The notes below the pieces were generated by a model, which worked only from the letters and a program-made list of their open reading frames with translations, was not told the origin of the DNA and searched no databases. A program made the position numbers and the translations under genes. 64,000 nt of DNA from Betaproteobacteria bacterium (GTDB lineage Bacteria > Pseudomonadota > Gammaproteobacteria > Burkholderiales > Thiobacillaceae), in assembly GCA_016234655.1 (NCBI GenBank), contig JACRAU010000024.1, positions 55,467-119,466 of the forward strand, written 5' to 3'. Positions 1-8,935 of this stretch are shown piece after piece. Every line of letters starts with the position of its first letter. Position 1 is the stretch's first letter.

Positions 1-665
1 GCGCGTTGGAATACGGCCTGGTTGCTATGCAGGATGTTGATGTGAGTGGAGCTGGCCCCGATATCGACGATGGCGACGGTCAGTTTCTTGCCGCCGTTGG
101 GCAGTTGGCTCGCCAGCTGGGTATAGGCGGCCAGGGCGGCGAGGTTGTCGACATCCATGATCGCGGTCTTCAGGCCGACCGATTCGGCGATCGCCACCCG
201 TTCGTCGACGCGTTCGCGCCGGGTGATGACGACCAGGGCCTCGTTGTCGGTCGGGCTTTTGGGCGAGGGGCCGAGGATTTGGTAATCCAGGCTGATCTCA
301 TCGACCGGGAACGAGGCCATCTGATGGGCCTCGGCGGTGATCTGGGCCTCGACCTCGTTGTCGCTGGCCTTGCTCGGCACCAGGATCTTCTTGGAGATGA
401 TGGCCGAGGCCGGCAGGGCCAACGCGATGTTGCGGTTACGGCTGTCCAGTGCGCGCCATGCCTCGCCCATGGCGCTGGTGACGGCCTCGGGTTTGTTGAT
501 CTTGCCTTCGGTGACGGCGTCCTTGGGGAGTTGGGCGATGGCGTGGCGTTCGACGCGATAGCCGCCCTTGCCGACCTCGGTCAGCTCAAGCATTTTTACG
601 GCCGATGAGCTAATATCGACCCCGATCAGGGGCGAATTTCCAGCGCTAAGCCAAGCGAATCCCAA
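1..665 (-). CDS. pilM: Type IV pilus assembly protein PilM (3' end outside window)
   Basis: The reverse strand encodes about 221 residues of an actin-like ATPase of the inner-membrane type IV pilus platform, cut by the left edge. The N-terminus has an acidic phosphate-1-type strand (GVDISSSAVKMLEL), and further on there is IVDIGASSTHINIL, a second actin-fold phosphate loop. PilM binds the cytoplasmic tail of PilN and links the motor to the PilNOP alignment complex. I chose a TTG start at 665-663 because AAGGA lies 6-7 bases upstream and no in-frame ATG fits the conserved N-terminus. It is divergent from mrcA, the classical pilMNOPQ/ponA arrangement of proteobacteria, so pilN-Q probably lie to the left. 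Confidence 0.9.
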   Translation of the reverse strand, partial: MGFAWLSAGNSPLIGVDISSSAVKMLELTEVGKGGYRVERHAIAQLPKDAVTEGKINKPEAVTSAMGEAWRALDSRNRNIALALPASAIISKKILVPSKASDNEVEAQITAEAHQMASFPVDEISLDYQILGPSPKSPTDNEALVVITRRERVDERVAIAESVGLKTAIMDVDNLAALAAYTQLASQLPNGGKKLTVAIVDIGASSTHINILHSNQAVFQR

Positions 666-824
666 GGACGGTCCTTTCGGTTGTCGGTCCAGTGTAAGGT
701 AGGGGTTCTTAACAAAATACCTTAAGTACTAGCGACAACATATACTCGATACGATGATTTATCTAGCCCCGCCTCGACTGCCCCCTGGGGTGGAATGGCT
801 CGCGATGTACGGATGCAACAATAA

Positions 825-3104
825 ATGATGCGCTTTTCCTGGACGGCTTTACTGGCTGGCGCCTTCGGCCTGGCGCTTGGGTTGGCCGCCTTGCTGCTGT
901 TGGCGGTGGCGATCATCTACCCGAGCCTGCCCAGTTTGGAGGCCTTGACCGATTATCGGCCCAAGATGCCCCTGCGCATCTATTCGGAAGAGGGGGTGCT
1001 GATCGGCGAGTTCGGCGAAGAACGCCGCGCGGTCGTGCATATCGACAAGGTGCCGGCGGTGCTGCGCCAGGCGGTGCTGGCGGCCGAGGACGAGCGTTTC
1101 TATAGCCACGGCGGGATCGACACCCTCGGCATTTTGCGCGCGGCGGTGGCCAATCTGGTCTCGGGCGAGGTGCGCGAGGGGGCCTCCACCATCACCATGC
1201 AGGTCGCGCGTAATTTCTTCCTCAGCTCCGAGCGCTCGTTCCGGCGCAAGATCAACGAGGCCTTGCTGGCGATCAAGATCGAGCACCAGCTCTCGAAGGA
1301 CGAGATACTCGAGCTGTATCTGAACCACATCTATCTCGGGCAGCGCGCCTACGGCTTCGCCGCCGCCTCGCGCATCTACTTCGGCAAGCCCTTGGACAAG
1401 ATCACCGTGGCCGAGGCGGCGATGCTGGCGGGCCTGCCCAAGGCGCCCTCCGCCTACAATCCGGTGGTCAATCCGGCGCGGGCGAAGGTGCGCCAGCTCT
1501 ATGTCCTGGGCCGGATGCACAGCCTGGACTATATCGACGACGCGACCTACGAGCAGGCCAAGGCGCAGCGCCTGGGCGTGCGCTATTCGCCGCAAAACTA
1601 CGAAGCGGTGTCCGACCACCTGGCCGAGATGGTGCGCCAATACATGCACAAGCGGTATGGCGACCAGATCTACGTCAGCGGCATGAAGGTCTATACCACC
1701 TTGCGGGCCAAGGAGCAGCGCGCGGCGGTCGAGGCGGTGCGTTTGGGCCTGGTCGAGTTCAATCGGCGCCACGGTTATATCGGACCCGAGGGCCAACTCA
1801 AGCTGCCCAAGGAGGCCGAGGCACGCGACAAGGCGATCTTCGATACCCTGTCCGACCTGCCGGAGGCCAATGGCCTGCTGCCGGCTGTGGTGCTGCAAGT
1901 GGCCAAGGATACGATCCGCATCCGCCTGCGTAATGGCGAGGACGTGGAGTTGGGCGCCAGCGAGGTCAAGTTCGCGCAGGCCGCGATCGCGGCCAAGAAG
2001 TTCGCGCCGGGCGCGATCGTGCGCGCGGTGCGCCTGAGCCCGGACCATGCGTGGCAGCTGACCTACCTGCCTCGGGCCGAGGCGGCGCTGGTGGCCATCT
2101 CGCCCGACGACGGCGCGATCCGCGCGCTGGTCGGCGGCTTCGATTTCGCGCGCAATCAATACAACCACGTGGCGCAGGCCTGGCGCCAGCCCGGCTCCAG
2201 CTTCAAGCCCTTCGTCTATTCGGCGGCGCTGGAGAAAGGCATCACCCCCGCCACGGTGTTCGACGACGCGCCGGTCTCGGTCGATCCCGCGTTGACCGGC
2301 GGCGAGCAGTGGGACCCGAAGAACTACGACGGCACCATGGACGGCCCGATCACCCTGCGCACCGCCTTGTACAAATCGAAGAACCTGGTCTCGATCCGCG
2401 TGCTGCAAGCGGCGGGCTTGGAGTTCACGCGGGAATACGCGGCCAGGTTCGGCTTCGATATCGAACGCCTGCCGCCGTATTTCACCATGGCCCTGGGCGC
2501 GAGCGAGGTCACGCCCTTGCAGATGGTGTCGGCCTATGCCGTGTTCGCCAGCGGCGGCCACCAGGTCAAGCCCTATTTCCTGCGCCGGGTGACCGACAAG
2601 GACGGCCAGGTGTTGGAAGACTACAAGGGCATCCCGGCCAACACGGCGCCGCCCATCATCGATCCGCGCAATGCCTTCATCATGACCAGCCTGATGCAAG
2701 ACGTGGTGCGTCGCGGCACGGCGACCGCGGCATTGCGTCTTGGCCGTTCCGATCTGGCCGGCAAGACCGGCACGACCAACGACCACCGCGATGCATGGTT
2801 CTCCGGCTTCAATCCAAGCCGGGTTGCGGTGGCCTGGGTCGGCTACGATCAGCCGCGCCCGCTGGGCCGGGGCGAAACCGGCGGCGTGACCGCCTTGCCG
2901 ATTTGGATGCACTACATGGCGGAGGCGCTGCGCGGCCAGCCGGATGCGGCTTACGCCATGCCGGACGGCGTGGTGCCGATGCGGGTCGACCCCAAGACCG
3001 GCGTGCCCGATCCGGATGGAGCGGTCGAATATTTCATGCAGGAGTTCGCGCCGGGCAAGGCGGGGCCGGATCGGATATCGGCGTTGGCCGGTCGGGGGGC
3101 CTGA
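825..3104 (+). CDS. mrcA: Penicillin-binding protein 1A (bifunctional peptidoglycan synthase)
   Basis: This 759-residue class A PBP polymerises lipid II and cross-links peptidoglycan in the periplasm. Residues about 9-32 form the single N-terminal membrane anchor. The GT51 glycosyltransferase follows, with the catalytic EDERFY motif at 88-93 and a GASTITMQ motif. The transpeptidase domain has SSFK near 458-461 (nucleophile Ser), an SKN triad and KTGT at 647-650, so both activities look intact. An OB-like insertion between the domains is typical of PBP1A. There are adjacent ATG codons at 825 and 828; the first is used here. It is divergent from pilM, and the next gene starts 3 bases after its stop. 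Confidence 0.96.
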   Translation: MMRFSWTALLAGAFGLALGLAALLLLAVAIIYPSLPSLEALTDYRPKMPLRIYSEEGVLIGEFGEERRAVVHIDKVPAVLRQAVLAAEDERFYSHGGIDTLGILRAAVANLVSGEVREGASTITMQVARNFFLSSERSFRRKINEALLAIKIEHQLSKDEILELYLNHIYLGQRAYGFAAASRIYFGKPLDKITVAEAAMLAGLPKAPSAYNPVVNPARAKVRQLYVLGRMHSLDYIDDATYEQAKAQRLGVRYSPQNYEAVSDHLAEMVRQYMHKRYGDQIYVSGMKVYTTLRAKEQRAAVEAVRLGLVEFNRRHGYIGPEGQLKLPKEAEARDKAIFDTLSDLPEANGLLPAVVLQVAKDTIRIRLRNGEDVELGASEVKFAQAAIAAKKFAPGAIVRAVRLSPDHAWQLTYLPRAEAALVAISPDDGAIRALVGGFDFARNQYNHVAQAWRQPGSSFKPFVYSAALEKGITPATVFDDAPVSVDPALTGGEQWDPKNYDGTMDGPITLRTALYKSKNLVSIRVLQAAGLEFTREYAARFGFDIERLPPYFTMALGASEVTPLQMVSAYAVFASGGHQVKPYFLRRVTDKDGQVLEDYKGIPANTAPPIIDPRNAFIMTSLMQDVVRRGTATAALRLGRSDLAGKTGTTNDHRDAWFSGFNPSRVAVAWVGYDQPRPLGRGETGGVTALPIWMHYMAEALRGQPDAAYAMPDGVVPMRVDPKTGVPDPDGAVEYFMQEFAPGKAGPDRISALAGRGA

Positions 3105-3107
3105 ACG

Positions 3108-3698
3108 ATGCCGCCGACCGCGCGACACGGACACGCGCGCCTGCGTATCGCCCAAATGGCCGCGCAGTTGATGGCCGAGCACGGCATACGCGACTATGCC
3201 TTCGCCAAACGCAAGGCGGCCAGGCAATTGGGCATCAGCGACACGCAGACGCTGCCGAGCAACGACGAGATCGACGAGGCCTTGCGCAGCTACCACGCCT
3301 TGTATCGACCGGACGAGCACGGCCAGGTGCTGCGCGCGCAACGCGAGCAAGCGTTGTCGGTGCTGCGCGCCTTCGATCGCTTCAGCCCCCTGTTGACCGG
3401 GGCCGTGCTGGATGGCACGGCGTCGGACCATGCCCATATCGAGATCGAGCTCTATGCCGATGCCAGCAAGGAATTCGAGCAATTCCTGATCAACGAGGGG
3501 GCTTCGTTCAAGGTAGCGGACCGCAACGGCCGGCACGGCTACCTGATCTATTCCGACCCGGCCGACATCATGGTGACGGTGTTACCGCTGGGCAGTTTGC
3601 ACGCGCACGGCCGCGCACGCGCCGACGGCATCAAGCGCGTCAATGCGGAACAATTGAATCGGCTGTTGGAAGAACCCGGCCGGATCGAGAATGTTTGA
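3108..3698 (+). CDS. Conserved hypothetical protein, possibly degenerate nucleotidyltransferase-like
   Basis: A 196-residue soluble protein starting 3 bases after the mrcA stop, so probably co-transcribed and translationally coupled. It has no signal peptide or membrane segment. Residues about 10-45 are basic and helical (ARLRIAQMAAQLMAEHGI), and the middle contains LTGAVLDGTASDHAHIEIEL, which loosely recalls a minimal nucleotidyltransferase core although the usual GS...DxD signature is not intact. I do not recognise a named family. Its fixed position behind a PBP1A gene is the only functional hint. Confidence 0.7.
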   Translation: MPPTARHGHARLRIAQMAAQLMAEHGIRDYAFAKRKAARQLGISDTQTLPSNDEIDEALRSYHALYRPDEHGQVLRAQREQALSVLRAFDRFSPLLTGAVLDGTASDHAHIEIELYADASKEFEQFLINEGASFKVADRNGRHGYLIYSDPADIMVTVLPLGSLHAHGRARADGIKRVNAEQLNRLLEEPGRIENV

Positions 3699-3755
3699 CA
3701 TGTCGTTACGACGGATTCGCTTGAATCTTCGTCGAGCTTGCCGCTAGCATCGTCC

Positions 3756-4502
3756 ATGGACACACGAAAGCACCCATACCAGCCCGAGGGCCAAAATAAT
3801 GAGTTCGGGCTGAGCGAGACTCGCGAGATCGTGCGTGTTTTGACCGATTTGATGCGGCAAAGAACGCCGCTCGCCGGCATCGGCAATCGAGACGGGCAGG
3901 AATTGCTCGCCATGATCGTCGGCGTCGAAGAGGCCGGCCGGTATATGCTCTTGGCCTGCCTGTCGTCGGGCTGCGAGGCGAGCGCGGATATCGTGGCGAA
4001 GGAAGGCGTTCGGTTCTCGGCCCAGCACAACGAATTGTATGTCCGGTTCGTCGCGGGCATGGCCAGGCGCGTACGGCATGAGGGGCGCGAGCTGTTTCAG
4101 CTCCCTTTGCCCACCGAGTTGCTGTGCCTGCAACGCCGGGGCGTGCACCGGGTCGCCGTGTCGCGCGCGAACCCGCCTCGCTGCCGCTTGCCGGTCTCCG
4201 ATTCCGAGACGCTGGATAGCAGCGCCATGGATATCAGTATTGGCGGCATCAGCTTGAGCTATCTGTCCGATGAGCCCATTTTCAGCACGGGGCAAATATT
4301 GTACGGTTGCAGACTGACGGTTCCCGGCGTGGGCGAATTCGTCATCGGTCTGCGGGTGTGCAACCAAGTGCGGCTGGTGCTGCCCGGCGGCAATCACTCA
4401 TGGCGCATCGGCTGCGAGTTCATCAATGCAAGCTCGGCCGTCGAGCGCGAGTTGCAGCGGTATATGATTAAAATCGAGCGCGAAGGACAGGCCCCGGGTT
4501 AA
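3756..4502 (+). CDS. YcgR-like PilZ domain protein (c-di-GMP receptor), copy 1
   Basis: A 248-residue protein with a YcgR-N-like beta domain followed by a C-terminal PilZ domain. The c-di-GMP signature is present: the RxxxR element in QRRGVHR (Arg128 and Arg132) and the downstream DISIGG motif (about 159-164). Proteins of this layout act as flagellar brakes or motility and secretion effectors when c-di-GMP rises. The ATG at 3756 is preferred to an upstream TTG at 3738 because the family sequence begins after it; neither has a strong ribosome binding site. A second protein of the same architecture follows directly, forming a tandem pair near pilM. No flagellar genes are visible, so the partner is unknown. 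Confidence 0.85.
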   Translation: MDTRKHPYQPEGQNNEFGLSETREIVRVLTDLMRQRTPLAGIGNRDGQELLAMIVGVEEAGRYMLLACLSSGCEASADIVAKEGVRFSAQHNELYVRFVAGMARRVRHEGRELFQLPLPTELLCLQRRGVHRVAVSRANPPRCRLPVSDSETLDSSAMDISIGGISLSYLSDEPIFSTGQILYGCRLTVPGVGEFVIGLRVCNQVRLVLPGGNHSWRIGCEFINASSAVERELQRYMIKIEREGQAPG

Positions 4503-4535
4503 GGGGCTCGTCCGGCTCGCCAAGCGGTGGGAAAA

Positions 4536-5279
4536 ATGGCGTTTTGGTCCAAAAAAGACAATTCGAACGGCGAGGATGTTGCCCGTTTCACGGTCAGCAA
4601 TCCGAGCGAGATCGACCGTATCTTCCGCAAGATGCTGGCGGATCAAACCGTCGTCACCCTCTACGCCGACAACGGCAAGGACTTCGTGTTGACCGCCCTG
4701 ATCGGCCTCAATATGAATACTGGCTATATCTACTTCGATCTAGGTCGCGACGAGGGCATGAACGAGCTATTGTTCTCCGGCGCGAAGACCACGGCGATCG
4801 CCAAGATGAACCAAGTGCGCATCCAGTTCGCGACCGGGCGGCTCGAGCGCGCCAAATACAACGGCGAAATCGTATTCAAGGCCCCACTGCCCCGTTCGGT
4901 CCTGCGTTTCCAGCGGCGCGAGTTTTATCGTATGTCGACGCCGATGTCCGAGCCGGCCAAATGCGTGTTCTATCTGCCGAAAGGCACGCTCAGGACAAAC
5001 GTCGCCGATGTCAGCGTCGGCGGCATCGGTGTGCATTTTCCGACCGACGGTTTGCAACTGGAGACCGGTGAAACCTACGATGGCTGCCGCTTGAAGCTGG
5101 CAGACATGCCGGAGATCAGCATCAGCCTGAAGGTATGCAGCATTTTCAAGGCCACCTCGCGAACCGGGGCCACGGTTCTGCATGCCGGCTGCCAGTTCGT
5201 GAAACTGCCGGCGGTGGCCGAGGCCACGATCCAGCGTTTTATCTTCAGGGCCGAGCGCGAACGCAAGACCCACACTTGA
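4536..5279 (+). CDS. YcgR-like PilZ domain protein (c-di-GMP receptor), copy 2
   Basis: A 247-residue paralogue of the preceding gene with the same N-terminal YcgR-like domain and C-terminal PilZ domain. QRREFYR supplies a canonical RxxxR loop and DVSVGG the second ligand-binding motif, both closer to consensus than in copy 1. The ATG at 4536 is favoured over a GTG at 4527 because GGTGGG lies about 5 bases upstream of it. The gene starts 33 bases after copy 1 and ends 1 base before the convergent hemB stop. The two copies have clearly diverged in sequence, which suggests different affinities or partners rather than a recent duplication. Confidence 0.85.
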   Translation: MAFWSKKDNSNGEDVARFTVSNPSEIDRIFRKMLADQTVVTLYADNGKDFVLTALIGLNMNTGYIYFDLGRDEGMNELLFSGAKTTAIAKMNQVRIQFATGRLERAKYNGEIVFKAPLPRSVLRFQRREFYRMSTPMSEPAKCVFYLPKGTLRTNVADVSVGGIGVHFPTDGLQLETGETYDGCRLKLADMPEISISLKVCSIFKATSRTGATVLHAGCQFVKLPAVAEATIQRFIFRAERERKTHT

Positions 5280-5280
5280 T

Positions 5281-6288
<1,008 letters not shown>

Positions 6289-6326
6289 CTAGTCGGTCTC
6301 GGTGTGAAAAACGGGCAAGCAGTCGC

Positions 6327-6355
6327 GGAACTTTTCCGCCGTTCCGGGATTCTAT
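6327..6355 (+). promoter_or_regulatory. Candidate sigma-E-like promoter for a small RNA
   Basis: GGAACTT at 6327-6333, identical to the classical RpoE -35 element, is followed after 17 bases by TCTAT at 6351-6355. A start near 6361 would lead straight into a structured region ending in an intrinsic terminator. The -10 match is only partial, and no in-window sigma-E regulon member supports it, so this is a hypothesis. Confidence 0.35.
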
Positions 6356-6360
6356 CGCAC

Positions 6361-6466
6361 AGGTGCATGGGTATGCCTCCATACCTAGGCTCCCTGAGCG
6401 GATGCCTTGGCGCAAAGCTAAGGCATGTGATGCCCGGCCTTCTCCCCTTGGGCCGGGCATTTTTTT
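6361..6466 (+). ncRNA. Candidate small RNA with three stem-loops and intrinsic terminator
   Basis: About 106 bases between hemB and engB fold into three consecutive hairpins: GGTATG/CATACC near 6370-6385; ATGCCTT/AAGGCAT near 6402-6426 with GCGCAAAGC at its tip; and a 9-bp terminator stem (6431-6439 with 6451-6459) followed by seven T. The T-run is only on the plus strand, yet no plus-strand protein gene precedes it, since both flanking genes are on the minus strand. That leaves an independent transcript as the simplest explanation. Its last 49 bases are antisense to the 3' end of engB. I do not recognise an RNA family; the start at 6361 is estimated from the promoter-like boxes. Confidence 0.45.
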
Positions 6467-7095
6467 GCCTGGTTGGCCCTGGTGGGCGGCATTTGCAGCC
6501 ATTGCCGGATCATGTTTTCGGCCTCGTCCAGGCCCATGTGCTTGGGGCTGGAAAACAACTGCACCGAACCCTGATAGCCGCGCTCGGCCAAGGTCGCGCG
6601 GGCGGCCCGCAGGACCGGCAGGCTCTGGCTGCGCGATAGCTTGTCCGCCTTCGACAACAGGATATGCACCGGCTTGCCGCTGGCGTGAAACCAGTCCAGC
6701 AACATCAGGTCCAGTTCGGTGAACGGATGCCGGATGTCCATGATCAGCACCAGGCCGGCCAATTGCGGGCGGCCGGCCAAATAACTGCCGACCAGGGCCT
6801 GCCAGCGCTTCTGCTCGACCATCGGCGTCTTGGCATAGCCGTAACCGGGCAGGTCGACCAGATAGCGGTGCGCCATGGTCTTGAAAAAGTTCAGGTGCTG
6901 GGTGCGGCCCGGCGTCTTGCTGACGTAGGCTAGACGCTTCTGGTTGGTCAGGGCGTTGATCGAACTGGATTTTCCGGCATTGGACCGGCCGGCAAAGGCC
7001 ACCTCGGCCAGGCTGTCGGGCGGCAGTTGGGCGATCTCGGCGACGGTGGTGTGAAAGGCGGCGTGCAGCACGGGGAAGGCCTGAAAAGCTGGCAT
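6418..7095 (-). CDS. engB: Ribosome biogenesis GTP-binding protein EngB/YsxC
   Basis: A 225-residue TRAFAC GTPase needed for late 50S subunit assembly. G1 is GRSNAGKSS (about 36-44), G3 is DLPGYG, and G4 is SKAD in LLSKADKLS. The G2 region around TPGRTQ is also intact. The core ends near residue 205. The last 20 residues are a low-complexity basic tail encoded by the terminator hairpin of the opposite strand, so the tail may be a by-product of that overlap. There is no clear Shine-Dalgarno before the ATG. The gene is divergent from cytochrome c4. Confidence 0.95.
   Translation of the reverse strand: MPAFQAFPVLHAAFHTTVAEIAQLPPDSLAEVAFAGRSNAGKSSSINALTNQKRLAYVSKTPGRTQHLNFFKTMAHRYLVDLPGYGYAKTPMVEQKRWQALVGSYLAGRPQLAGLVLIMDIRHPFTELDLMLLDWFHASGKPVHILLSKADKLSRSQSLPVLRAARATLAERGYQGSVQLFSSPKHMGLDEAENMIRQWLQMPPTRANQAKKCPAQGEKAGHHMP
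6431..6466 (+). terminator. Intrinsic terminator of the candidate small RNA
   Basis: Stem TGCCCGGCC (6431-6439) and GGCCGGGCA (6451-6459), loop of 11 bases, then seven T (6460-6466). It lies inside the opposite-strand engB coding sequence, encoding part of that protein's C-terminal tail. Confidence 0.7.
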
Positions 7096-7107
7096 GTTAA
7101 CAAAAAG

Positions 7108-7126
7108 GCCGCTAGAATGCGGCCGT
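7108..7126 (+). promoter_or_regulatory. Palindrome with TAGAAT -10-like box, engB/cytochrome c4 intergenic region
   Basis: GGCCGC-TAGAAT-GCGGCC forms a perfect 6-bp palindrome around a -10-like hexamer (TAGAAT, 7113-7118) about 45 bases upstream of the cytochrome c4 start. The same CTAGAATGC motif recurs at 27501 and a related one at 11753. A convincing -35 box is not visible. Confidence 0.3.
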
Positions 7127-7163
7127 TTTCCCTAGCTATTTCAAGCCTCAGGAGCTGCCAGAA

Positions 7164-7793
7164 ATGAAGAAGCAAGCCGTTTTGCTGACGGGGTTGTTGT
7201 TTGCCGCCACGGTTTGGGCCAACGAGCCCGCTGCCCCTGCCGCCGCCAAGGGCGATGCCGCCAAGGCGCAGAAGATTGTGAATGATGTCTGTGGCGCTTG
7301 CCATGGTACAGATGGCAACAGCACCTCGCCGACCTACCCCAACCTGTCCGGCCAGCATCCTGAGTACATCGCCAAGCAGCTCAACGAGTTCAAGAGCGGC
7401 GCCCGCCGCAACGCCACCATGGCGCCGAACGTCGCCAAGCTCTCCGCCGAGGACATGGTCAATCTGGGCGCCTATTTCTCGGCCCAGTTGCCCAAGGCCA
7501 AGCAGGCCAAGGACGCCGCCCTGGTCGCCGAAGGCCAGAAGCTCTACAAGGGTGGCAATGCCGGCAGCGGCGTGCCCGCTTGCAGTTCCTGCCACGGCCC
7601 GGCCGGTTCCGGCGTTCCCGTGCAGTTCCCGCGCATGGCCGGCCAGCACGGCAAATACGTCGTGGCCCAGTTGAAGAACTTCCGTACCGGCGATCGCGCC
7701 AACGACGGCGGCAAGATGATGCAGACCATCGCCCGCAAGATGACCGACCAGGAAATGCGTGCCGTGGCCGAGTACATCTCCGGCCTGCGTTAA
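7164..7793 (+). CDS. Cytochrome c4 (periplasmic diheme)
   Basis: A 209-residue precursor with an N-terminal signal peptide (about 1-19, cleavage near WAN) and two class I cytochrome c domains. Heme attachment motifs are CGACH (43-47) and CSSCH (140-144), with distal Met ligands probable in the NATMAPNV and GGKMMQTI segments. Cytochrome c4 shuttles electrons to terminal oxidases in the periplasm. AGGAG lies about 12 bases upstream of the ATG, and a strong bidirectional terminator follows. The gene is monocistronic between divergent engB and convergent dsrS-like genes. Confidence 0.95.
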   Translation: MKKQAVLLTGLLFAATVWANEPAAPAAAKGDAAKAQKIVNDVCGACHGTDGNSTSPTYPNLSGQHPEYIAKQLNEFKSGARRNATMAPNVAKLSAEDMVNLGAYFSAQLPKAKQAKDAALVAEGQKLYKGGNAGSGVPACSSCHGPAGSGVPVQFPRMAGQHGKYVVAQLKNFRTGDRANDGGKMMQTIARKMTDQEMRAVAEYISGLR

Positions 7794-7820
7794 TCCGCTC
7801 GGCAGTTCAGCCCAAAAAAA

Positions 7821-7845
7821 GGCCGCCTTCGGGCGGCCTTTTTTT
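7821..7845. terminator. Bidirectional intrinsic terminator
   Basis: GGCCGCC-TTCG-GGCGGCC stem-loop with a UUCG tetraloop, flanked by seven A on the left and seven T on the right, between the convergent cytochrome c4 and dsrS-like genes. It can serve both strands. Confidence 0.95.
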
Positions 7846-7851
7846 ATCGCT

Positions 7852-8925
7852 TCAATTCTTCGCGGTCAGCAAGACTCGGGCGTGTTGCAGCAAGGGTGCG
7901 AGCAGCGGTTCGATCTTGCGCCGCATCAGCGAGCCGATGGCGGTGGAGCGGGCGAACACCGGGGCGGTGATCGCCTCGCTGGCCTGGCCGAGGGCGACGA
8001 TGGCGGCCGCCTCGGCCGCCAGTTCCGGCAGCGCGGCGGCCAGCGCTTGCGTCGCTTGATCCATGTCAGTGCCAGCCGGCGCGGCAAAGCGGCGGCCGGC
8101 GGCATTCAGCGTGCGGCCGACCACTTCCTGTGTCTCCGGCCGTTCGAATATCTCGGCGAAGGTGGCGAGAAAGGTCTGGCCCTGGCTGGATAGGGCATCC
8201 AGCAACAGGCCGGCGCAGGCATTGCCGTCCGCCATCCGTTGCATCAGCGGTCCCTGCCAACGGTCGAGATCGGCCCGTGCCGGGTGCGGCGAGGGTAGCG
8301 CTCGCGGTGCGATCTCCAGGAAGGCGACGTAATGGCTGTTGGCGCGCTTGCCCCATTTCCAGATGGTTTCGCGCCCGGCGGCATCGACTGCGCCCGAGGC
8401 GAGCAGCACGGCCACGGTGTCGATGATGGCCAGGTGCTCGTCCTGCAGGAAGGGCAGGTGCTCGATCAGGAAATCGGCCAACACCTTGCCCATGCGCCCA
8501 TGCGCCACCGCCTCGCGCCGTAGCATCAGCCGCGCATTCTCGATCGACGGCATGGCCCACCAGGCGTATTCGGCGATCTCGTCGGTCAACCCCGGCGCAT
8601 AGACCACGGCGGTCACCGCCTCCGGCTCGCCGGTGAGCAGGAGCTTGCCCAGGTCAGGGCTCGCCAACTGGCCGTGCCGCGTCCAGCGGGTGAGGTGCAC
8701 CGGGTAGCCGCCGGGCGAGCCCAAGGCGTGGCCGGACAGGAACTCGCGCACCAGCCTGAGATAGCGGTCTTCCCGGCAGCTCGGGTGCAGCGGCATCGAG
8801 GCCTGGCCCTGCGGGGTGAGGGCATGCAAGGTCAGGCCGCCCTCGTCGATGCGCACGGCCTTGATGTCCTGCGCCATCAAGACGTTCAGGCGGAGGCTGT
8901 CCTCCGCCGATAGTTCGCCATCCAT
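7852..8925 (-). CDS. DsrS-like protein of sulfur oxidisers
   Basis: A 357-residue soluble protein with no signal peptide. The opening LSAEDSLRLNVLMAQDI and the block LSGHALGSPGGYPVHL resemble DsrS, the last gene product of the dsr sulfur-oxidation operon of purple sulfur bacteria, which also occurs unlinked in other sulfur-oxidising beta- and gammaproteobacteria. The function of DsrS is not well defined. This is recognition from memory rather than alignment. The gene begins 10 bases after the hemL stop and so may be the distal gene of a thiD-thiE-hemL-dsrS transcript; no other dsr gene is in view. Confidence 0.6.
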   Translation of the reverse strand: MDGELSAEDSLRLNVLMAQDIKAVRIDEGGLTLHALTPQGQASMPLHPSCREDRYLRLVREFLSGHALGSPGGYPVHLTRWTRHGQLASPDLGKLLLTGEPEAVTAVVYAPGLTDEIAEYAWWAMPSIENARLMLRREAVAHGRMGKVLADFLIEHLPFLQDEHLAIIDTVAVLLASGAVDAAGRETIWKWGKRANSHYVAFLEIAPRALPSPHPARADLDRWQGPLMQRMADGNACAGLLLDALSSQGQTFLATFAEIFERPETQEVVGRTLNAAGRRFAAPAGTDMDQATQALAAALPELAAEAAAIVALGQASEAITAPVFARSTAIGSLMRRKIEPLLAPLLQHARVLLTAKN

Positions 8926-8935
8926 AACTATTTAC

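Noticed and set aside
849..3536. Long open frame on the minus strand opposite mrcA and its neighbour
   Set aside because: High GC lowers stop frequency; the translation is Arg/His/Gly-rich without recognisable domains, while the plus strand has complete PBP1A motifs.
6402..6426. GCGCAAAGC loop of the candidate sRNA as part of a c-di-GMP riboswitch
   Set aside because: The other GEMM-I elements (GCAAACC, CCGGCCTAA, AGCGGG) are absent or out of order.
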